This document shows, piece by piece, positions 1-11,731 of a DNA stretch of 64,000 nucleotides. The position numbers and the translations under genes were made by a program. Source of the DNA: Paraclostridium sordellii (GTDB lineage: Bacteria > Bacillota > Clostridia > Peptostreptococcales > Peptostreptococcaceae); NCBI RefSeq assembly GCF_000953675.1, contig NZ_LN679999.1:1-64000 (forward strand), given 5' to 3'. Under the pieces are notes generated by a model, which was given only the letters and a program-made list of their open reading frames with translations, made no database searches and was not told the DNA's origin. Positions within the stretch are counted from its first letter, which is position 1. The number at the start of each line of letters is the position of its first letter.

Positions 1-83
1 ATTTAATTATTAAGAAAATAGGCCTAAGAATATATGTGATCATAAAATCATAATTATAGAAACAGTAAAATTTAACATATCAA

Positions 84-110
84 AAAATGTGCCCCCGGGG
101 GGCACATTTT
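84..110 (-). terminator. GC-core palindrome after the par operon
   Basis: The arms are AAAATGTGCCCCC and GGGGGCACATTTT, 13 bp each around one central base. It lies directly after the stop of the abrB-like gene and is followed on the minus strand by a T-run, so an intrinsic terminator is the simplest reading. Near-identical palindromes occur at 2499-2525 and 16332-16360, so a protein-binding site is also possible. Confidence 0.6.
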
Positions 111-308
111 CTAATCTTTTTTATTTACAGGCTCTATAACTATCTTCTTCCCATCATAGGTTATCTCTACCTCTCTATTATCAACTGTGAGTCCTAAATC
201 TCTAATCCACTTAACTGGTAATGCTATCCTAGTAACCTGTGCATTTTTAGATGCAGTTCCTCCAGACTTACTAAACATTATTTTTAAATTCCTCTTTTCA
301 ATACTCAT
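111..308 (-). CDS. AbrB/MazE-like swapped-hairpin DNA-binding protein
   Basis: A 65-residue protein. The stretch ITYDGKKIVIEP and the preceding RIALPVKWIRDLGL resemble the swapped-hairpin AbrB/SpoVT/MazE fold, in which a short beta-barrel dimer binds DNA. The ATG at 308 follows an AAGGAG site that overlaps the parB stop codon, ten bases away, so it is the third gene of a parA-parB-abrB operon. No toxin partner lies next to it, so a role as autoregulator of partition or copy number is more likely than an antitoxin. Family assignment is from the fold pattern only. Confidence 0.6.
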   Translation of the reverse strand: MSIEKRNLKIMFSKSGGTASKNAQVTRIALPVKWIRDLGLTVDNREVEITYDGKKIVIEPVNKKD

Positions 309-318
309 ATGAATCTCC

Positions 319-1656
319 TTAATTCATCTTGCCTTGATTTATATATATATTAAGTTGTTCATTTAAAAACTCCAATTCACTTTTTAGGCTATCTATTTCC
401 TTTAAAGTAACTTCATCAATTATTGTGTTGTTAGCCATAAGACCTGTCACTTTATTCATTTCTCGCCTTACATTTTTAAGTCGTATTTTTAATTCTTGAT
501 TTATAGATATTACACTTTCATCTTGTTTTATACTTTCAAGTTCTTTTTTTAATTCTTTATTTTCTTTCTCTATTGTACTCTTGTCTCTCTCAAATCTAGT
601 AGCTATTTCTTTCGCCTTTTCATTAGCTATTTTATTAACCTCATTGTCTAAGTTTTGACTAGCTGTATTTAACTTCTCAATTAAATTAGATTTTTCTTTT
701 TCTAGTTCCCATTTATCATTTTCAAGTTGAATTAATTTTTCTTCTTTTAACTCTATTTCATCTTTTATATCTATATTTTCATTAGTATATTTTTTATCTA
801 ATTCATCTTTTATTTTTTCTATTTCTTTATTTATTTCATCTGATTTTTTTTCATTTTCACTGCTTAGTTTTTGAATTTCTTTTAAATATTCTTCTCTCTG
901 TTTTAATAAGTCTTCCTTTTCTTTCTCTAACCTCTTAAATTCATTTTTAAGATTATTTGCCTCATTTTTTGAAATACTTACTTCACTATTTATAATATCT
1001 AATATTACACGTTGATTTTCTTCACTTAAAACTGCAAATTCACTTGCATTATTTATAGTTAATTTTCCTTGCTCTAAAACTGACTTTAATTCTGGTATTA
1101 AATTTTTATTTATAGTAGTATACCTACCTACCTGTGTAGGACTCAGTCCAGTATCTTTAGATATAATTTCTCTGATTCTACCTACAGTCTCACCTTTTTG
1201 CTTTTTTAATTTATATAATTCAGTTAATCTTTGAACTTGTTTTAATTTATCAGTTTCTGAAAGTTCTCTACTTTGTGCATTAGACTGTATTAACACTATT
1301 TCACTATCTAAGTCATTTAAATCAGAAATTTTACAAGGAACTTTTTTAAATTTTTCATCACCTTTGTCTACTAATTCTTTTAGCGCTGTATATCTTCTCT
1401 CTCCACTTATAATCTCATACTTTCCCTCTTTTATAGGTCTAACTACTAAGTTATGGTTAAGTCCGTTTATAGATATATCTTCAGCTAAATCTTCTATATC
1501 TACTATTTCATAAAAGTTCTTTTCATTTCTTACTATATTATCTATATCTATGTATTCAATCTTAAAATTTTCCTTTGCCTCAAGAGTTGAAAGTTTTTCA
1601 GTATTTTTTGATATCCCGTTTAACATACCTTCACTTAAACTAAATTTTTTGGCCAT
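319..1656 (-). CDS. parB: ParB-like partition protein with long coiled coil
   Basis: A 445-residue protein. Residues about 30-120 form a ParB N-terminal domain, including the GERRYTAL motif that binds CTP/DNA in ParB proteins. Residues about 150-220 hold the helix-turn-helix (SPTQVGRYTTINKNL). From about 225 to 430 the sequence is almost entirely charged heptad-like coiled coil (many E, K, L, N), which makes it longer than a typical plasmid ParB and may serve for dimerisation or bridging. It starts two bases after the parA stop, with its GGAGG inside the end of parA, so the two are translationally linked. Role: centromere-binding partner of ParA in plasmid segregation. Its parS site is not known; the GC-core palindromes at 84, 2499 and 16332 are candidates. 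Confidence 0.85.
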   Translation of the reverse strand: MAKKFSLSEGMLNGISKNTEKLSTLEAKENFKIEYIDIDNIVRNEKNFYEIVDIEDLAEDISINGLNHNLVVRPIKEGKYEIISGERRYTALKELVDKGDEKFKKVPCKISDLNDLDSEIVLIQSNAQSRELSETDKLKQVQRLTELYKLKKQKGETVGRIREIISKDTGLSPTQVGRYTTINKNLIPELKSVLEQGKLTINNASEFAVLSEENQRVILDIINSEVSISKNEANNLKNEFKRLEKEKEDLLKQREEYLKEIQKLSSENEKKSDEINKEIEKIKDELDKKYTNENIDIKDEIELKEEKLIQLENDKWELEKEKSNLIEKLNTASQNLDNEVNKIANEKAKEIATRFERDKSTIEKENKELKKELESIKQDESVISINQELKIRLKNVRREMNKVTGLMANNTIIDEVTLKEIDSLKSELEFLNEQLNIYINQGKMN

Positions 1657-1658
1657 AT

Positions 1659-2411
1659 TTAAAATACCTCCGCTACTAAATCTTTATAATCTTTACTTGC
1701 ATTTGAATTTTTCTTATAATGCACTACAGGTATTTGTTCAAATGATGCTTCTGTAACTGATACATTTTGACGTATTGATGTATTAAACATTTTGTCTTTT
1801 AATATACTTTTTAATGCTTTTTTTATTTCTTTATTTACAGTTGTTGCTGTATCCATAGTTACAAAACAACCCTTAAATTGTAAGTTTGGATTAAACTCTT
1901 CTTTTATTTCATCAATACTTTCAAGTAAATATTCTAATCCGTCTAATGCAAATTTATCTATCTTTATAGGAACTATCACTTCATCACTCGCTACTAATGC
2001 ATTTATAGTAATCATATTTAAGCTAGGAGGACAATCTATTATACAATAATCATATTTGTCTTCTATCTTATCTAAGACTCTCTTTAATCTATTTTGTTGA
2101 TTTCTAGTTACATCCAATAATATTTTCTTTTCTGTAAAAGCTAAAGATATATTACTTGGAAGTATATCTATATTTTCATACTCTGTTTTCTTAATTACAC
2201 TATCTATATCTATCTCTTTATCTAGTAAAATATCAGATACGCTAAGAGCATCTATATCATAAGCCTTAAACGACATAGTTAAGTTTGATTGTGCATCTAC
2301 ATCAACAACTAAAACTTTATTTCCTTTTTCTGAAAGTATTGCAGCTAAGTTTATAGCGCTTGTTGTTTTTGCTACACCGCCCTTTATATTAAGAACACTT
2401 ATTTTTTTCAT
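1659..2411 (-). CDS. parA: ParA/Soj-type partition ATPase
   Basis: A 250-residue ParA/MinD-superfamily ATPase. The deviant Walker A motif KGGVAKTT is at residues 10-17, and the Walker A' and B regions are VVDVDAQSN and CIIDCPPSL. There is no N-terminal helix-turn-helix, so this is the short ParA type that moves plasmid copies over the nucleoid together with ParB. It is first in the minus-strand operon, with an AAAGGAG site before the ATG at 2411. Autoregulation of the operon is likely through ParB or the abrB-like protein, because this ParA lacks its own DNA-binding domain. Confidence 0.92.
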   Translation of the reverse strand: MKKISVLNIKGGVAKTTSAINLAAILSEKGNKVLVVDVDAQSNLTMSFKAYDIDALSVSDILLDKEIDIDSVIKKTEYENIDILPSNISLAFTEKKILLDVTRNQQNRLKRVLDKIEDKYDYCIIDCPPSLNMITINALVASDEVIVPIKIDKFALDGLEYLLESIDEIKEEFNPNLQFKGCFVTMDTATTVNKEIKKALKSILKDKMFNTSIRQNVSVTEASFEQIPVVHYKKNSNASKDYKDLVAEVF

Positions 2412-2498
2412 ATTTACATTACTCCTTTTAGTTTTAATTTAATTATATTTATATAATACACTATTGGGTGCAAATATACAATATGTTATTTTCAAATA

Positions 2499-2525
2499 AA
2501 AATGTGTCCCCGGGGGACACATTTT
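2499..2525. promoter_or_regulatory. GC-core palindrome upstream of parA
   Basis: Perfect 13-bp arms (AAAATGTGTCCCC / GGGGACACATTTT) lie 88 bases upstream of parA. No gene ends here, so termination does not explain it easily. It differs at one position per arm from the copy at 84-110, and the two copies bracket the par operon. It is a candidate parS centromere or par operator. Confidence 0.45.
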
Positions 2526-2918
2526 ATAAATTTTTATTATAAATAGTAGTATATATAATCTACCTATATTATATTTTTTATATATGGTAATTTCATAAAT
2601 TTAAGTAATTTATATAGTTTATATATATGATCTATACGTATATATTATACGATACGTACTATTCTAACTAATCAATTAGATTAACTATATATACTAATTT
2701 CTAATTTGTGTTTTTTAATAATATTTATAATTTAGTTAATATACTTTCTTAAAATTATAAAATATTTTGCCAACTTATTTTAATTTTTATGTAAACCTTA
2801 GCTAATATATGTATACTTCCAAAAGCAAACAAATTAAAAAAATAAGATTTGACCTTCTTAAATTTTATTTCTTCTTTTTTATACTCAGAAATAATTTTAT
2901 ATTAGAAATAAAATTAGA

Positions 2919-2994
2919 GCCATTAAAATCTATTTTTTTGGATTTTAACGGCTTTTTTACTAGATACCTTTAAATGTGTTTTTAAAGAACTAGT
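2919..2994. repeat. Dispersed hairpin element copy A
   Basis: A terminator-like hairpin (GCCATTAAAATC / GATTTTAACGGC plus a T-run, 2919-2958) is followed directly by an inverted repeat with ACTAG/CTAGT ends and a CTTTAAA/TTTAAAG inside (2959-2994). The same arrangement is at 15797-15871. The hairpin alone recurs at 58264-58303, and the second part alone at 57001-57035. Confidence 0.7.
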
Positions 2995-3206
2995 TGGAGT
3001 GTCTAGTGAATTAAGAAATTATTTTACTAATTCAAAGAATAAAAGTCATAGTCAGAGAAATTTATAGAAAATATAAGGACTAATCTAATCCTTATATTTT
3101 AATCTCATTATTAAGTCTGGATATTTAATGTTAAATACTTTTTTAATATGTTTTTACCTTCTTTATCAAATCTAGTAAAATATTATTAATTAAATGTTTT
3201 TTACAA

Positions 3207-3869
3207 CTATATTATATATGCATTTGCAAATCCTTTATCTTTAGCTAATTTAACTTGATTCATAGCATTATTTTTATCTTTATATGCACCAATACAAACT
3301 TTATATAACATATCATTTGTAGGTAATTCTAATTCAAGTAACTTTATTAAATTGTTTCTAATTGCTAAAGCTATAGCTTTGATATTATCATTAACATTTA
3401 AATCTTTTTCTGCATCTATATTAGATATAAAATCGACTTCAATTAAAGATGCTGGCATCTTAGTATTTTTTAAAACTGAAAGTTCTTTGCTTAATTTAAC
3501 TCCTCTATTTCTAATATTAAAAATCTTTGAAATATCTTCACATACTCCACTAGAAAACTTATTTAATTTATCATTTTCATTTGAATACTGCCAAACCTCA
3601 ACACCTCTAACGCTCTTGTTTTCTGTTGAATTAATATGAATAGACAAAAAATAGTCTGCTTTAAAATCATTTGCAATTTTTGCTCTTTCCATAAGTGAAA
3701 TATTTCTATCTGATAACCTAGTAAACTTAAAATCTAAATCATAACTTTTTAGTAGTTCATTAAGAATCTTTCCTATATCTAAAACTTTATCTGCTTCATG
3801 AGTTTTATTTTGTCCAACTGCTCCTGGGTCACTTCCTCCATGACCTAAATCAATAACTAATTTTTTCAT
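3207..3869 (-). CDS. N-acetylmuramoyl-L-alanine amidase (endolysin-like) of the toxin locus
   Basis: A 220-residue zinc amidase of the Amidase_3 family that would cleave the bond between MurNAc and the stem peptide. Visible motifs are IDLGHGGSDPGA (first zinc ligand), the helix glutamate in KTHEADK, SIHINS (second histidine) and SLIEVDFISN (catalytic Glu). The last 35 residues (KVCIGAYKDKNNAMNQ) look like a SPOR-type peptidoglycan-binding repeat. No signal peptide. The start at 3869 is chosen because AAGGGGG lies just upstream; an upstream ATG in frame has no such site. A similar amidase gene is known next to toxin genes in C. sordellii and in some C. difficile mono-toxin loci, where a role with the holin in toxin release has been proposed. 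Transcribed divergently from tcsL. Confidence 0.85.
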   Translation of the reverse strand: MKKLVIDLGHGGSDPGAVGQNKTHEADKVLDIGKILNELLKSYDLDFKFTRLSDRNISLMERAKIANDFKADYFLSIHINSTENKSVRGVEVWQYSNENDKLNKFSSGVCEDISKIFNIRNRGVKLSKELSVLKNTKMPASLIEVDFISNIDAEKDLNVNDNIKAIALAIRNNLIKLLELELPTNDMLYKVCIGAYKDKNNAMNQVKLAKDKGFANAYII

Positions 3870-4426
3870 AAAATCCCCCTTCTGCTTATCCAGTAATTTA
3901 TTCAATTTATATCTATAAGTTAATTATAAGATTTAGAAAGTGCTTTTTTAAAAAAAAGTAAAATATATTGATTTTATAAATAAAAAATAATAAAAAATAT
4001 AAGAATATAAAATTTTTATTCTTACAGTCTCTATTTCTAAAAATAATTTAATTATAAACTTAATTTCAAAACAAATATCAACAGTAACCTATGCAATTAA
4101 ACGTATATAAGTTGGATTTGATAATAACAAAGCTGAAAGTGAAATAATAGATAAAAAAATATAAACTTGCAAATAGTTTTAAATAATAAATTCAAAAAAA
4201 ATAAAAGTATGTTTACATATTCATATAAAAATAATTCTTACTTTATGTAAGGTCAGTTAACTTAACCTTATTTGAAATAAAAATGTTAGGAGGGAATAAT
4301 ATATGAAAACTTAAATTCTAAAAAATTTAATATCAATATACTTTCATAAATAAGAGAAAGAATATAAGGTATTTTACAATTTAGATATAAGTGCTAAAAA
4401 AGATGTTATATAAAGGGGGAATTTTA
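3870..4426 (+). promoter_or_regulatory. tcsL upstream region with TcsR-type promoter candidate
   Basis: A TTTACA hexamer at 4212-4217 is followed after 17 bases by TTCTTACTTTAT. This resembles the TTTACA plus CTCTTT-like elements used by TcdR-family sigma factors. Between it and tcsL lies a three-codon minicistron (ATG AAA ACT TAA at 4303-4314) behind a perfect AGGAGGG. The true tcsL site is AAGGGGG at about 4413. No other gene is visible in the divergent region. Confidence 0.5.
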
Positions 4427-7400
4427 ATGAACTTAGTTAACAAAGCCCAATTACAAAAAATGGCATATGTAAAATTTCGTATTCAAGAAGATGAGTACGT
4501 AGCAATATTAAATGCTCTAGAAGAATATCACAACATGTCAGAAAGTAGTGTAGTTGAAAAGTATTTAAAATTAAAGGATATAAATAATCTCACAGATAAT
4601 TACCTGAACACATATAAAAAATCTGGAAGGAATAAAGCCTTAAAAAAATTTAAAGAATATCTAACTATGGAAGTATTAGAGCTAAAAAACAATAGTCTAA
4701 CTCCAGTCGAAAAAAATTTACATTTTATATGGATTGGAGGACAAATAAATGATACCGCTATCAACTATATAAATCAATGGAAAGATGTAAATAGCGATTA
4801 TACAGTTAAAGTTTTTTATGATAGTAATGCATTTTTGATAAATACATTAAAGAAAACTATTGTTGAGTCAGCAACAAATAATACTCTTGAGTCATTTAGA
4901 GAAAACTTAAATGACCCTGAATTCGATTATAATAAATTTTATAGAAAACGTATGGAAATAATATATGATAAACAAAAACATTTTATAGATTATTATAAGT
5001 CTCAGATAGAAGAGAATCCTGAATTTATAATTGATAATATTATAAAAACATATCTCTCAAATGAGTATTCAAAAGACCTAGAAGCCCTTAATAAGTATAT
5101 TGAAGAATCTTTAAATAAAATTACTGCTAATAATGGTAATGATATCAGAAATCTAGAAAAATTTGCTGATGAGGATTTGGTAAGATTATATAATCAAGAA
5201 TTAGTAGAAAGATGGAATTTGGCTGCTGCTTCTGATATATTACGAATATCTATGTTAAAAGAAGATGGTGGTGTATATTTAGATGTTGACATGTTACCAG
5301 GTATACAACCAGATTTATTTAAATCTATAAACAAGCCTGATTCGATAACAAATACAAGTTGGGAAATGATAAAGTTAGAGGCTATAATGAAATATAAGGA
5401 ATATATACCAGGGTATACGTCAAAGAATTTTGACATGTTAGATGAAGAAGTTCAACGCAGTTTTGAATCTGCTTTAAGTTCTAAATCAGATAAGTCAGAA
5501 ATTTTTTTGCCACTTGATGATATAAAAGTATCCCCGTTAGAAGTAAAAATTGCATTTGCCAATAACTCTGTTATAAATCAAGCCTTAATTTCTTTAAAAG
5601 ATTCCTATTGTAGTGATTTAGTAATAAATCAAATTAAAAATAGATATAAAATCTTGAACGACAACTTAAATCCATCCATTAATGAAGGTACTGACTTTAA
5701 TACTACAATGAAAATTTTTAGTGACAAATTAGCATCTATTTCTAATGAAGATAATATGATGTTTATGATAAAAATTACAAATTATTTAAAAGTTGGATTT
5801 GCTCCAGATGTTAGAAGTACTATTAACTTAAGTGGACCTGGAGTATATACAGGAGCTTATCAAGATTTGTTAATGTTTAAAGATAATAGTACAAATATTC
5901 ATTTACTAGAACCTGAGTTAAGAAATTTTGAGTTTCCTAAAACTAAAATTTCTCAATTAACAGAACAGGAAATAACTAGTTTATGGTCATTTAACCAAGC
6001 AAGAGCCAAGTCTCAATTTGAAGAATATAAAAAAGGTTATTTTGAAGGTGCACTTGGAGAAGATGATAATCTTGATTTTGCTCAAAATACAGTACTTGAT
6101 AAAGATTATGTTTCTAAAAAAATATTATCATCAATGAAAACCCGAAATAAAGAATATATTCATTATATTGTTCAACTACAAGGAGATAAAATCAGCTATG
6201 AAGCATCATGTAACTTATTTTCAAAAGATCCTTATTCTAGTATACTATATCAGAAAAATATAGAAGGTTCAGAAACAGCATATTACTATTCTGTTGCAGA
6301 TGCTGAGATAAAAGAAATAGATAAATATAGAATTCCATATCAAATTTCTAATAAACGTAAGATTAAATTAACTTTTATTGGTCATGGTAAATCTGAATTT
6401 AATACTGATACATTTGCCAATCTTGATGTAGATTCATTATCTTCTGAGATAGAAACAATATTAAATTTAGCTAAAGCAGATATTTCTCCTAAGTATATAG
6501 AAATAAATTTACTGGGATGTAACATGTTCAGCTACTCTATCAGCGCAGAAGAGACTTATCCTGGAAAACTTTTACTTAAAATTAAAGATAGAGTATCAGA
6601 ATTAATGCCATCTATAAGTCAAGACTCTATTACAGTAAGTGCAAATCAATATGAAGTTAGAATAAATGAAGAAGGAAAAAGAGAAATATTAGATCATTCT
6701 GGTAAATGGATAAATAAAGAAGAAAGTATTATAAAGGATATTTCATCAAAAGAATATATATCATTTAATCCAAAAGAAAATAAAATTATAGTGAAATCTA
6801 AATATTTACATGAGCTGTCTACATTATTACAAGAAATTAGGAATAATGCCAATTCAAGTGATATTGATCTAGAAAAAAAAGTAATGTTAACAGAATGTGA
6901 GATAAATGTTGCTTCAAATATAGATAGACAGATTGTGGAAGGAAGAATTGAAGAAGCTAAAAATTTGACTTCTGACTCTATTAATTATATAAAAAATGAA
7001 TTTAAACTAATAGAATCTATTTCTGATTCATTATATGATTTAAAACATCAAAATGGATTAGATGATTCTCATTTTATATCTTTTGAGGATATATCCAAGA
7101 CTGAAAATGGATTTAGGATAAGGTTCATTAATAAAGAAACTGGAAACTCTATATTTATAGAAACTGAAAAAGAAATTTTCTCTGAATATGCTACTCATAT
7201 ATCTAAAGAAATTTCTAATATAAAAGATACTATATTTGATAATGTAAATGGCAAATTAGTAAAAAAAGTAAATCTAGATGCTGCACATGAAGTAAATACT
7301 CTAAATTCTGCCTTTTTTATACAATCATTAATCGAATATAATACTACTAAAGAATCACTTAGTAATTTAAGTGTAGCAATGAAGGTTCAAGTTTATGCTC

Positions 7401-10400
7401 AATTATTTAGTACTGGTTTAAATACTATTACAGATGCTTCTAAAGTTGTTGAGTTAGTATCAACTGCATTAGATGAAACTATAGACTTACTTCCTACATT
7501 ATCTGAAGGATTACCTATAATTGCTACAATAATAGATGGTGTAAGCTTAGGCGCGGCAATTAAAGAACTCAGCGAAACAAATGACCCATTATTAAGACAA
7601 GAAATAGAAGCCAAGATAGGTATAATGGCTGTAAATTTAACAGCAGCTTCAACTGCAATCGTTACTTCAGCTTTAGGAATAGCTAGTGGTTTTAGCATAC
7701 TTTTAGTTCCTTTGGCAGGAATTTCAGCAGGGATACCAAGTTTAGTAAACAATGAACTTATACTCCAAGATAAGGCAACAAAAGTTATAGATTATTTTAA
7801 ACATATTTCATTAGCTGAGACTGAGGGAGCATTTACATTATTAGATGATAAAATAATTATGCCTCAAGATGACTTGGTATTATCAGAAATAGACTTTAAT
7901 AATAATTCAATAACTTTAGGTAAATGTGAAATCTGGAGAGCTGAAGGTGGTTCAGGCCATACCTTAACTGATGATATAGATCATTTCTTTTCATCACCAT
8001 CAATAACATATAGAAAACCATGGTTATCTATATATGATGTATTAAATATAAAAAAAGAAAAAATTGATTTTTCAAAAGATTTAATGGTATTACCTAATGC
8101 ACCTAATAGGGTATTTGGTTATGAAATGGGATGGACACCAGGGTTCAGAAGTTTAGACAATGACGGCACTAAATTATTAGATCGTATAAGAGATCATTAT
8201 GAAGGTCAATTTTATTGGAGATATTTCGCTTTTATAGCTGATGCTTTAATAACAAAATTAAAACCACGATATGAAGATACTAATGTAAGAATAAATCTAG
8301 ATGGCAATACTAGAAGCTTTATAGTTCCAGTTATAACCACAGAACAAATAAGAAAAAATTTATCTTATTCTTTTTATGGTTCAGGGGGATCTTATTCATT
8401 ATCTCTTTCTCCATATAATATGAATATAGATTTAAATCTAGTTGAAAATGATACTTGGGTTATAGATGTTGATAATGTTGTAAAAAACATCACTATAGAG
8501 TCAGATGAAATACAAAAAGGTGAATTAATAGAAAATATTTTATCTAAGCTAAATATTGAAGATAATAAAATTATTTTAAATAATCATACTATTAATTTCT
8601 ATGGAGATATAAATGAAAGCAACAGATTTATATCTTTAACATTTTCAATTTTAGAGGATATAAATATAATTATAGAAATTGATTTAGTATCAAAATCTTA
8701 TAAAATACTTCTTTCTGGTAATTGTATGAAATTGATAGAAAACTCATCTGATATTCAACAAAAGATAGATCATATAGGATTTAATGGTGAACATCAGAAA
8801 TATATACCTTATAGTTATATAGATAATGAAACTAAATACAACGGTTTTATTGACTACTCTAAAAAAGAAGGTCTGTTTACAGCTGAATTTTCTAATGAAT
8901 CCATTATAAGGAATATTTATATGCCTGATAGTAATAATTTATTTATATATTCTAGTAAAGATTTAAAAGATATTAGAATTATAAATAAAGGTGATGTTAA
9001 ATTACTAATAGGAAATTACTTTAAAGATGATATGAAGGTATCACTTTCTTTCACTATAGAAGATACAAATACTATAAAGTTGAATGGTGTATATCTAGAT
9101 GAAAATGGAGTAGCACAAATATTGAAATTTATGAATAATGCAAAAAGTGCTTTAAATACTTCAAACTCGTTAATGAATTTCTTAGAAAGTATCAATATAA
9201 AAAATATTTTCTACAATAATCTAGACCCTAATATCGAGTTTATACTAGATACTAATTTCATAATAAGTGGTAGCAATTCTATTGGGCAATTTGAACTTAT
9301 CTGTGATAAAGATAAAAATATACAACCATATTTTATTAAGTTTAAAATAAAAGAAACTAGCTATACCTTATATGTAGGAAATAGACAAAATTTGATAGTG
9401 GAACCAAGTTATCACTTAGATGATTCTGGAAATATATCTTCAACTGTCATTAATTTCTCTCAGAAATATCTTTATGGAATAGACCGTTATGTTAATAAAG
9501 TTATAATTGCACCAAATTTATATACAGATGAAATAAATATAACACCTGTATATAAACCAAATTATATTTGTCCAGAAGTTATTATATTAGATGCAAATTA
9601 TATAAACGAAAAAATAAATGTTAATATCAATGACTTATCTATACGATATGTATGGGATAATGATGGTAGTGATCTTATTCTTATAGCAAATAGTGAGGAA
9701 GATAATCAACCACAAGTTAAAATAAGATTTGTTAATGTCTTTAAAAGCGATACTGCAGCAGATAAGTTGTCTTTTAACTTCAGTGATAAGCAAGATGTAT
9801 CTGTAAGTAAAATTATTTCAACATTTTCACTTGCAGCTTATAGCGATGGATTTTTTGACTATGAATTTGGTCTGGTTTCTTTAGATAATGATTACTTTTA
9901 TATTAATAGTTTTGGAAATATGGTATCTGGATTAATATATATTAATGATTCATTATATTATTTCAAACCACCAAAAAATAACTTGATAACTGGATTCACA
10001 ACTATAGATGGTAATAAATATTACTTTGACCCAACGAAGAGTGGAGCTGCATCAATAGGAGAAATAACAATTGATGGTAAAGATTATTACTTTAACAAAC
10101 AAGGTATTTTGCAAGTAGGAGTTATAAATACATCTGATGGATTAAAGTATTTTGCTCCTGCTGGTACACTTGATGAAAACTTAGAGGGAGAATCAGTAAA
10201 TTTTATTGGAAAATTAAATATTGATGGAAAAATTTATTATTTTGAAGATAATTATAGAGCCGCTGTAGAGTGGAAATTATTAGATGATGAAACATACTAT
10301 TTCAATCCAAAAACAGGAGAAGCCCTTAAAGGTTTACATCAAATTGGTGATAATAAATATTATTTTGATGATAATGGAATTATGCAAACTGGTTTCATTA

Positions 10401-11521
10401 CTATAAATGATAAGGTATTTTATTTTAATAATGATGGTGTGATGCAAGTTGGATATATTGAGGTAAATGGTAAATATTTTTATTTTGGCAAAAATGGAGA
10501 AAGACAATTAGGAGTATTTAATACTCCAGATGGATTTAAATTTTTTGGTCCTAAAGATGATGATTTAGGAACTGAAGAAGGGGAACTAACCTTATATAAT
10601 GGTATATTGAATTTTAATGGGAAAATCTATTTTTTTGATATCTCAAATACAGCTGTAGTCGGATGGGGTACTCTTGATGATGGCTCTACATATTATTTCG
10701 ATGATAATACAGCAGAAGCATGCATAGGTTTAACAGTAATTAATGATTGTAAGTATTATTTTGATGATAACGGAATAAGGCAATTAGGATTTATCACTAT
10801 AAATGACAATATATTTTATTTCTCTGAATCTGGAAAAATAGAGTTAGGATACCAAAATATAAATGGTAACTATTTCTACATAGATGAAAGTGGTTTAGTT
10901 CTAATTGGAGTATTTGATACCCCAGACGGATATAAATATTTTGCACCTCTTAATACTGTAAATGATAATATTTATGGACAAGCAGTTAAATATAGTGGTT
11001 TAGTAAGGGTTAATGAGGACGTATATTATTTTGGTGAAACATATAAAATTGAAACTGGATGGATAGAAAATGAAACTGATAAATATTATTTTGATCCAGA
11101 GACTAAAAAAGCATATAAAGGCATTAATGTAGTTGATGATATAAAATATTATTTCGATGAGAATGGTATAATGAGAACAGGGCTTATATCATTTGAAAAT
11201 AATAATTATTACTTCAATGAAGATGGTAAAATGCAATTTGGTTATCTAAATATAAAAGATAAAATGTTTTATTTTGGTAAAGATGGTAAAATGCAGATTG
11301 GAGTATTTAATACCCCAGATGGATTTAAATACTTTGCACATCAAAATACTTTAGATGAGAATTTTGAGGGGGAATCAATAAACTATACTGGTTGGTTAGA
11401 TTTAGATGGTAAAAGATATTATTTTACAGATGAATATATAGCAGCAACTGGCTCATTGACTATTGATGGTTACAATTACTATTTTGACCCTGATACAGCT
11501 GAATTAGTAGTTAGTGAATAA
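4427..11521 (+). CDS. tcsL: Lethal toxin TcsL (large clostridial glucosylating toxin)
   Basis: 2364 residues from the ATG at 4427 ([10 protein letters not shown]), the length of TcsL, whereas TcdB has 2366. The ATG 36 bases upstream is in frame but lacks the AAGGGGG site. Domains: glucosyltransferase about 1-543 with W102 and the DXD motif D286/D288; cysteine protease about 544-800 with H653 and C698; pore-forming/delivery region with hydrophobic stretches about 1025-1112; CROP repeats (YYF, GxxxxxG units) from about 1830 to the end. All catalytic residues named are present, so the gene appears intact. Established knowledge: the family enters cells by endocytosis, is released by inositol-hexakisphosphate-activated self-cleavage, and TcsL transfers glucose from UDP-glucose to Ras and Rac family GTPases; SEMA6A/6B are its receptors. 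There is no signal peptide; release is thought to use the TcsE holin. Expression is probably driven by TcsR. Confidence 0.98.
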   Translation: MNLVNKAQLQKMAYVKFRIQEDEYVAILNALEEYHNMSESSVVEKYLKLKDINNLTDNYLNTYKKSGRNKALKKFKEYLTMEVLELKNNSLTPVEKNLHFIWIGGQINDTAINYINQWKDVNSDYTVKVFYDSNAFLINTLKKTIVESATNNTLESFRENLNDPEFDYNKFYRKRMEIIYDKQKHFIDYYKSQIEENPEFIIDNIIKTYLSNEYSKDLEALNKYIEESLNKITANNGNDIRNLEKFADEDLVRLYNQELVERWNLAAASDILRISMLKEDGGVYLDVDMLPGIQPDLFKSINKPDSITNTSWEMIKLEAIMKYKEYIPGYTSKNFDMLDEEVQRSFESALSSKSDKSEIFLPLDDIKVSPLEVKIAFANNSVINQALISLKDSYCSDLVINQIKNRYKILNDNLNPSINEGTDFNTTMKIFSDKLASISNEDNMMFMIKITNYLKVGFAPDVRSTINLSGPGVYTGAYQDLLMFKDNSTNIHLLEPELRNFEFPKTKISQLTEQEITSLWSFNQARAKSQFEEYKKGYFEGALGEDDNLDFAQNTVLDKDYVSKKILSSMKTRNKEYIHYIVQLQGDKISYEASCNLFSKDPYSSILYQKNIEGSETAYYYSVADAEIKEIDKYRIPYQISNKRKIKLTFIGHGKSEFNTDTFANLDVDSLSSEIETILNLAKADISPKYIEINLLGCNMFSYSISAEETYPGKLLLKIKDRVSELMPSISQDSITVSANQYEVRINEEGKREILDHSGKWINKEESIIKDISSKEYISFNPKENKIIVKSKYLHELSTLLQEIRNNANSSDIDLEKKVMLTECEINVASNIDRQIVEGRIEEAKNLTSDSINYIKNEFKLIESISDSLYDLKHQNGLDDSHFISFEDISKTENGFRIRFINKETGNSIFIETEKEIFSEYATHISKEISNIKDTIFDNVNGKLVKKVNLDAAHEVNTLNSAFFIQSLIEYNTTKESLSNLSVAMKVQVYAQLFSTGLNTITDASKVVELVSTALDETIDLLPTLSEGLPIIATIIDGVSLGAAIKELSETNDPLLRQEIEAKIGIMAVNLTAASTAIVTSALGIASGFSILLVPLAGISAGIPSLVNNELILQDKATKVIDYFKHISLAETEGAFTLLDDKIIMPQDDLVLSEIDFNNNSITLGKCEIWRAEGGSGHTLTDDIDHFFSSPSITYRKPWLSIYDVLNIKKEKIDFSKDLMVLPNAPNRVFGYEMGWTPGFRSLDNDGTKLLDRIRDHYEGQFYWRYFAFIADALITKLKPRYEDTNVRINLDGNTRSFIVPVITTEQIRKNLSYSFYGSGGSYSLSLSPYNMNIDLNLVENDTWVIDVDNVVKNITIESDEIQKGELIENILSKLNIEDNKIILNNHTINFYGDINESNRFISLTFSILEDINIIIEIDLVSKSYKILLSGNCMKLIENSSDIQQKIDHIGFNGEHQKYIPYSYIDNETKYNGFIDYSKKEGLFTAEFSNESIIRNIYMPDSNNLFIYSSKDLKDIRIINKGDVKLLIGNYFKDDMKVSLSFTIEDTNTIKLNGVYLDENGVAQILKFMNNAKSALNTSNSLMNFLESINIKNIFYNNLDPNIEFILDTNFIISGSNSIGQFELICDKDKNIQPYFIKFKIKETSYTLYVGNRQNLIVEPSYHLDDSGNISSTVINFSQKYLYGIDRYVNKVIIAPNLYTDEINITPVYKPNYICPEVIILDANYINEKINVNINDLSIRYVWDNDGSDLILIANSEEDNQPQVKIRFVNVFKSDTAADKLSFNFSDKQDVSVSKIISTFSLAAYSDGFFDYEFGLVSLDNDYFYINSFGNMVSGLIYINDSLYYFKPPKNNLITGFTTIDGNKYYFDPTKSGAASIGEITIDGKDYYFNKQGILQVGVINTSDGLKYFAPAGTLDENLEGESVNFIGKLNIDGKIYYFEDNYRAAVEWKLLDDETYYFNPKTGEALKGLHQIGDNKYYFDDNGIMQTGFITINDKVFYFNNDGVMQVGYIEVNGKYFYFGKNGERQLGVFNTPDGFKFFGPKDDDLGTEEGELTLYNGILNFNGKIYFFDISNTAVVGWGTLDDGSTYYFDDNTAEACIGLTVINDCKYYFDDNGIRQLGFITINDNIFYFSESGKIELGYQNINGNYFYIDESGLVLIGVFDTPDGYKYFAPLNTVNDNIYGQAVKYSGLVRVNEDVYYFGETYKIETGWIENETDKYYFDPETKKAYKGINVVDDIKYYFDENGIMRTGLISFENNNYYFNEDGKMQFGYLNIKDKMFYFGKDGKMQIGVFNTPDGFKYFAHQNTLDENFEGESINYTGWLDLDGKRYYFTDEYIAATGSLTIDGYNYYFDPDTAELVVSE

Positions 11522-11629
11522 ATTTAATAAAATCAAAATATTGTTGATCCTATAACAATCGTAAGAGTGATTATTATGTAGAATTAGAACAATATATAAA
11601 AGTATTTTCTAAAATAAAAATTTATCCTA

Positions 11630-11671
11630 AAGGATGTGAGCTACTATTAATATATAGTAGTTTACATCCTT
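11630..11671 (+). terminator. Hairpin between tcsL and tcsE
   Basis: AAGGATGT and ACATCCTT close a long stem that also pairs GCTACTA with TAGTAGT. It is followed by only a weak T-rich stretch, so it may attenuate rather than end transcription into tcsE. Confidence 0.55.
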
Positions 11672-11731
11672 ATATCTATATGAATTCTATAATAATATAA
11701 TATTATTTTAATTACAAAACTAGGAGGCATT

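Larger units (their letters stand above)
2412..3206. other. Intergenic region between par operon and amidase
   Basis: No convincing gene in about 800 bases. It contains the parA promoter region, the palindrome at 2499, very AT-rich sequence with TATACGTATA-type palindromes near 2630-2690, and a terminator-plus-inverted-repeat element at 2919-2994. Nothing else recognisable. Confidence 0.6.

Noticed and set aside
7399..7752. 117-residue frame opposite tcsL, and similar frames opposite other large genes
   Set aside because: They lie fully inside confident coding regions, lack ribosome binding sites and show no domain pattern.
4427..11521. Toxin considered as C. difficile TcdB
   Set aside because: The 2364-residue length, the sequence, and the plasmid setting with an amidase, tcsE, tcsH remnant and tcsR order point to TcsL of P. 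sordellii.
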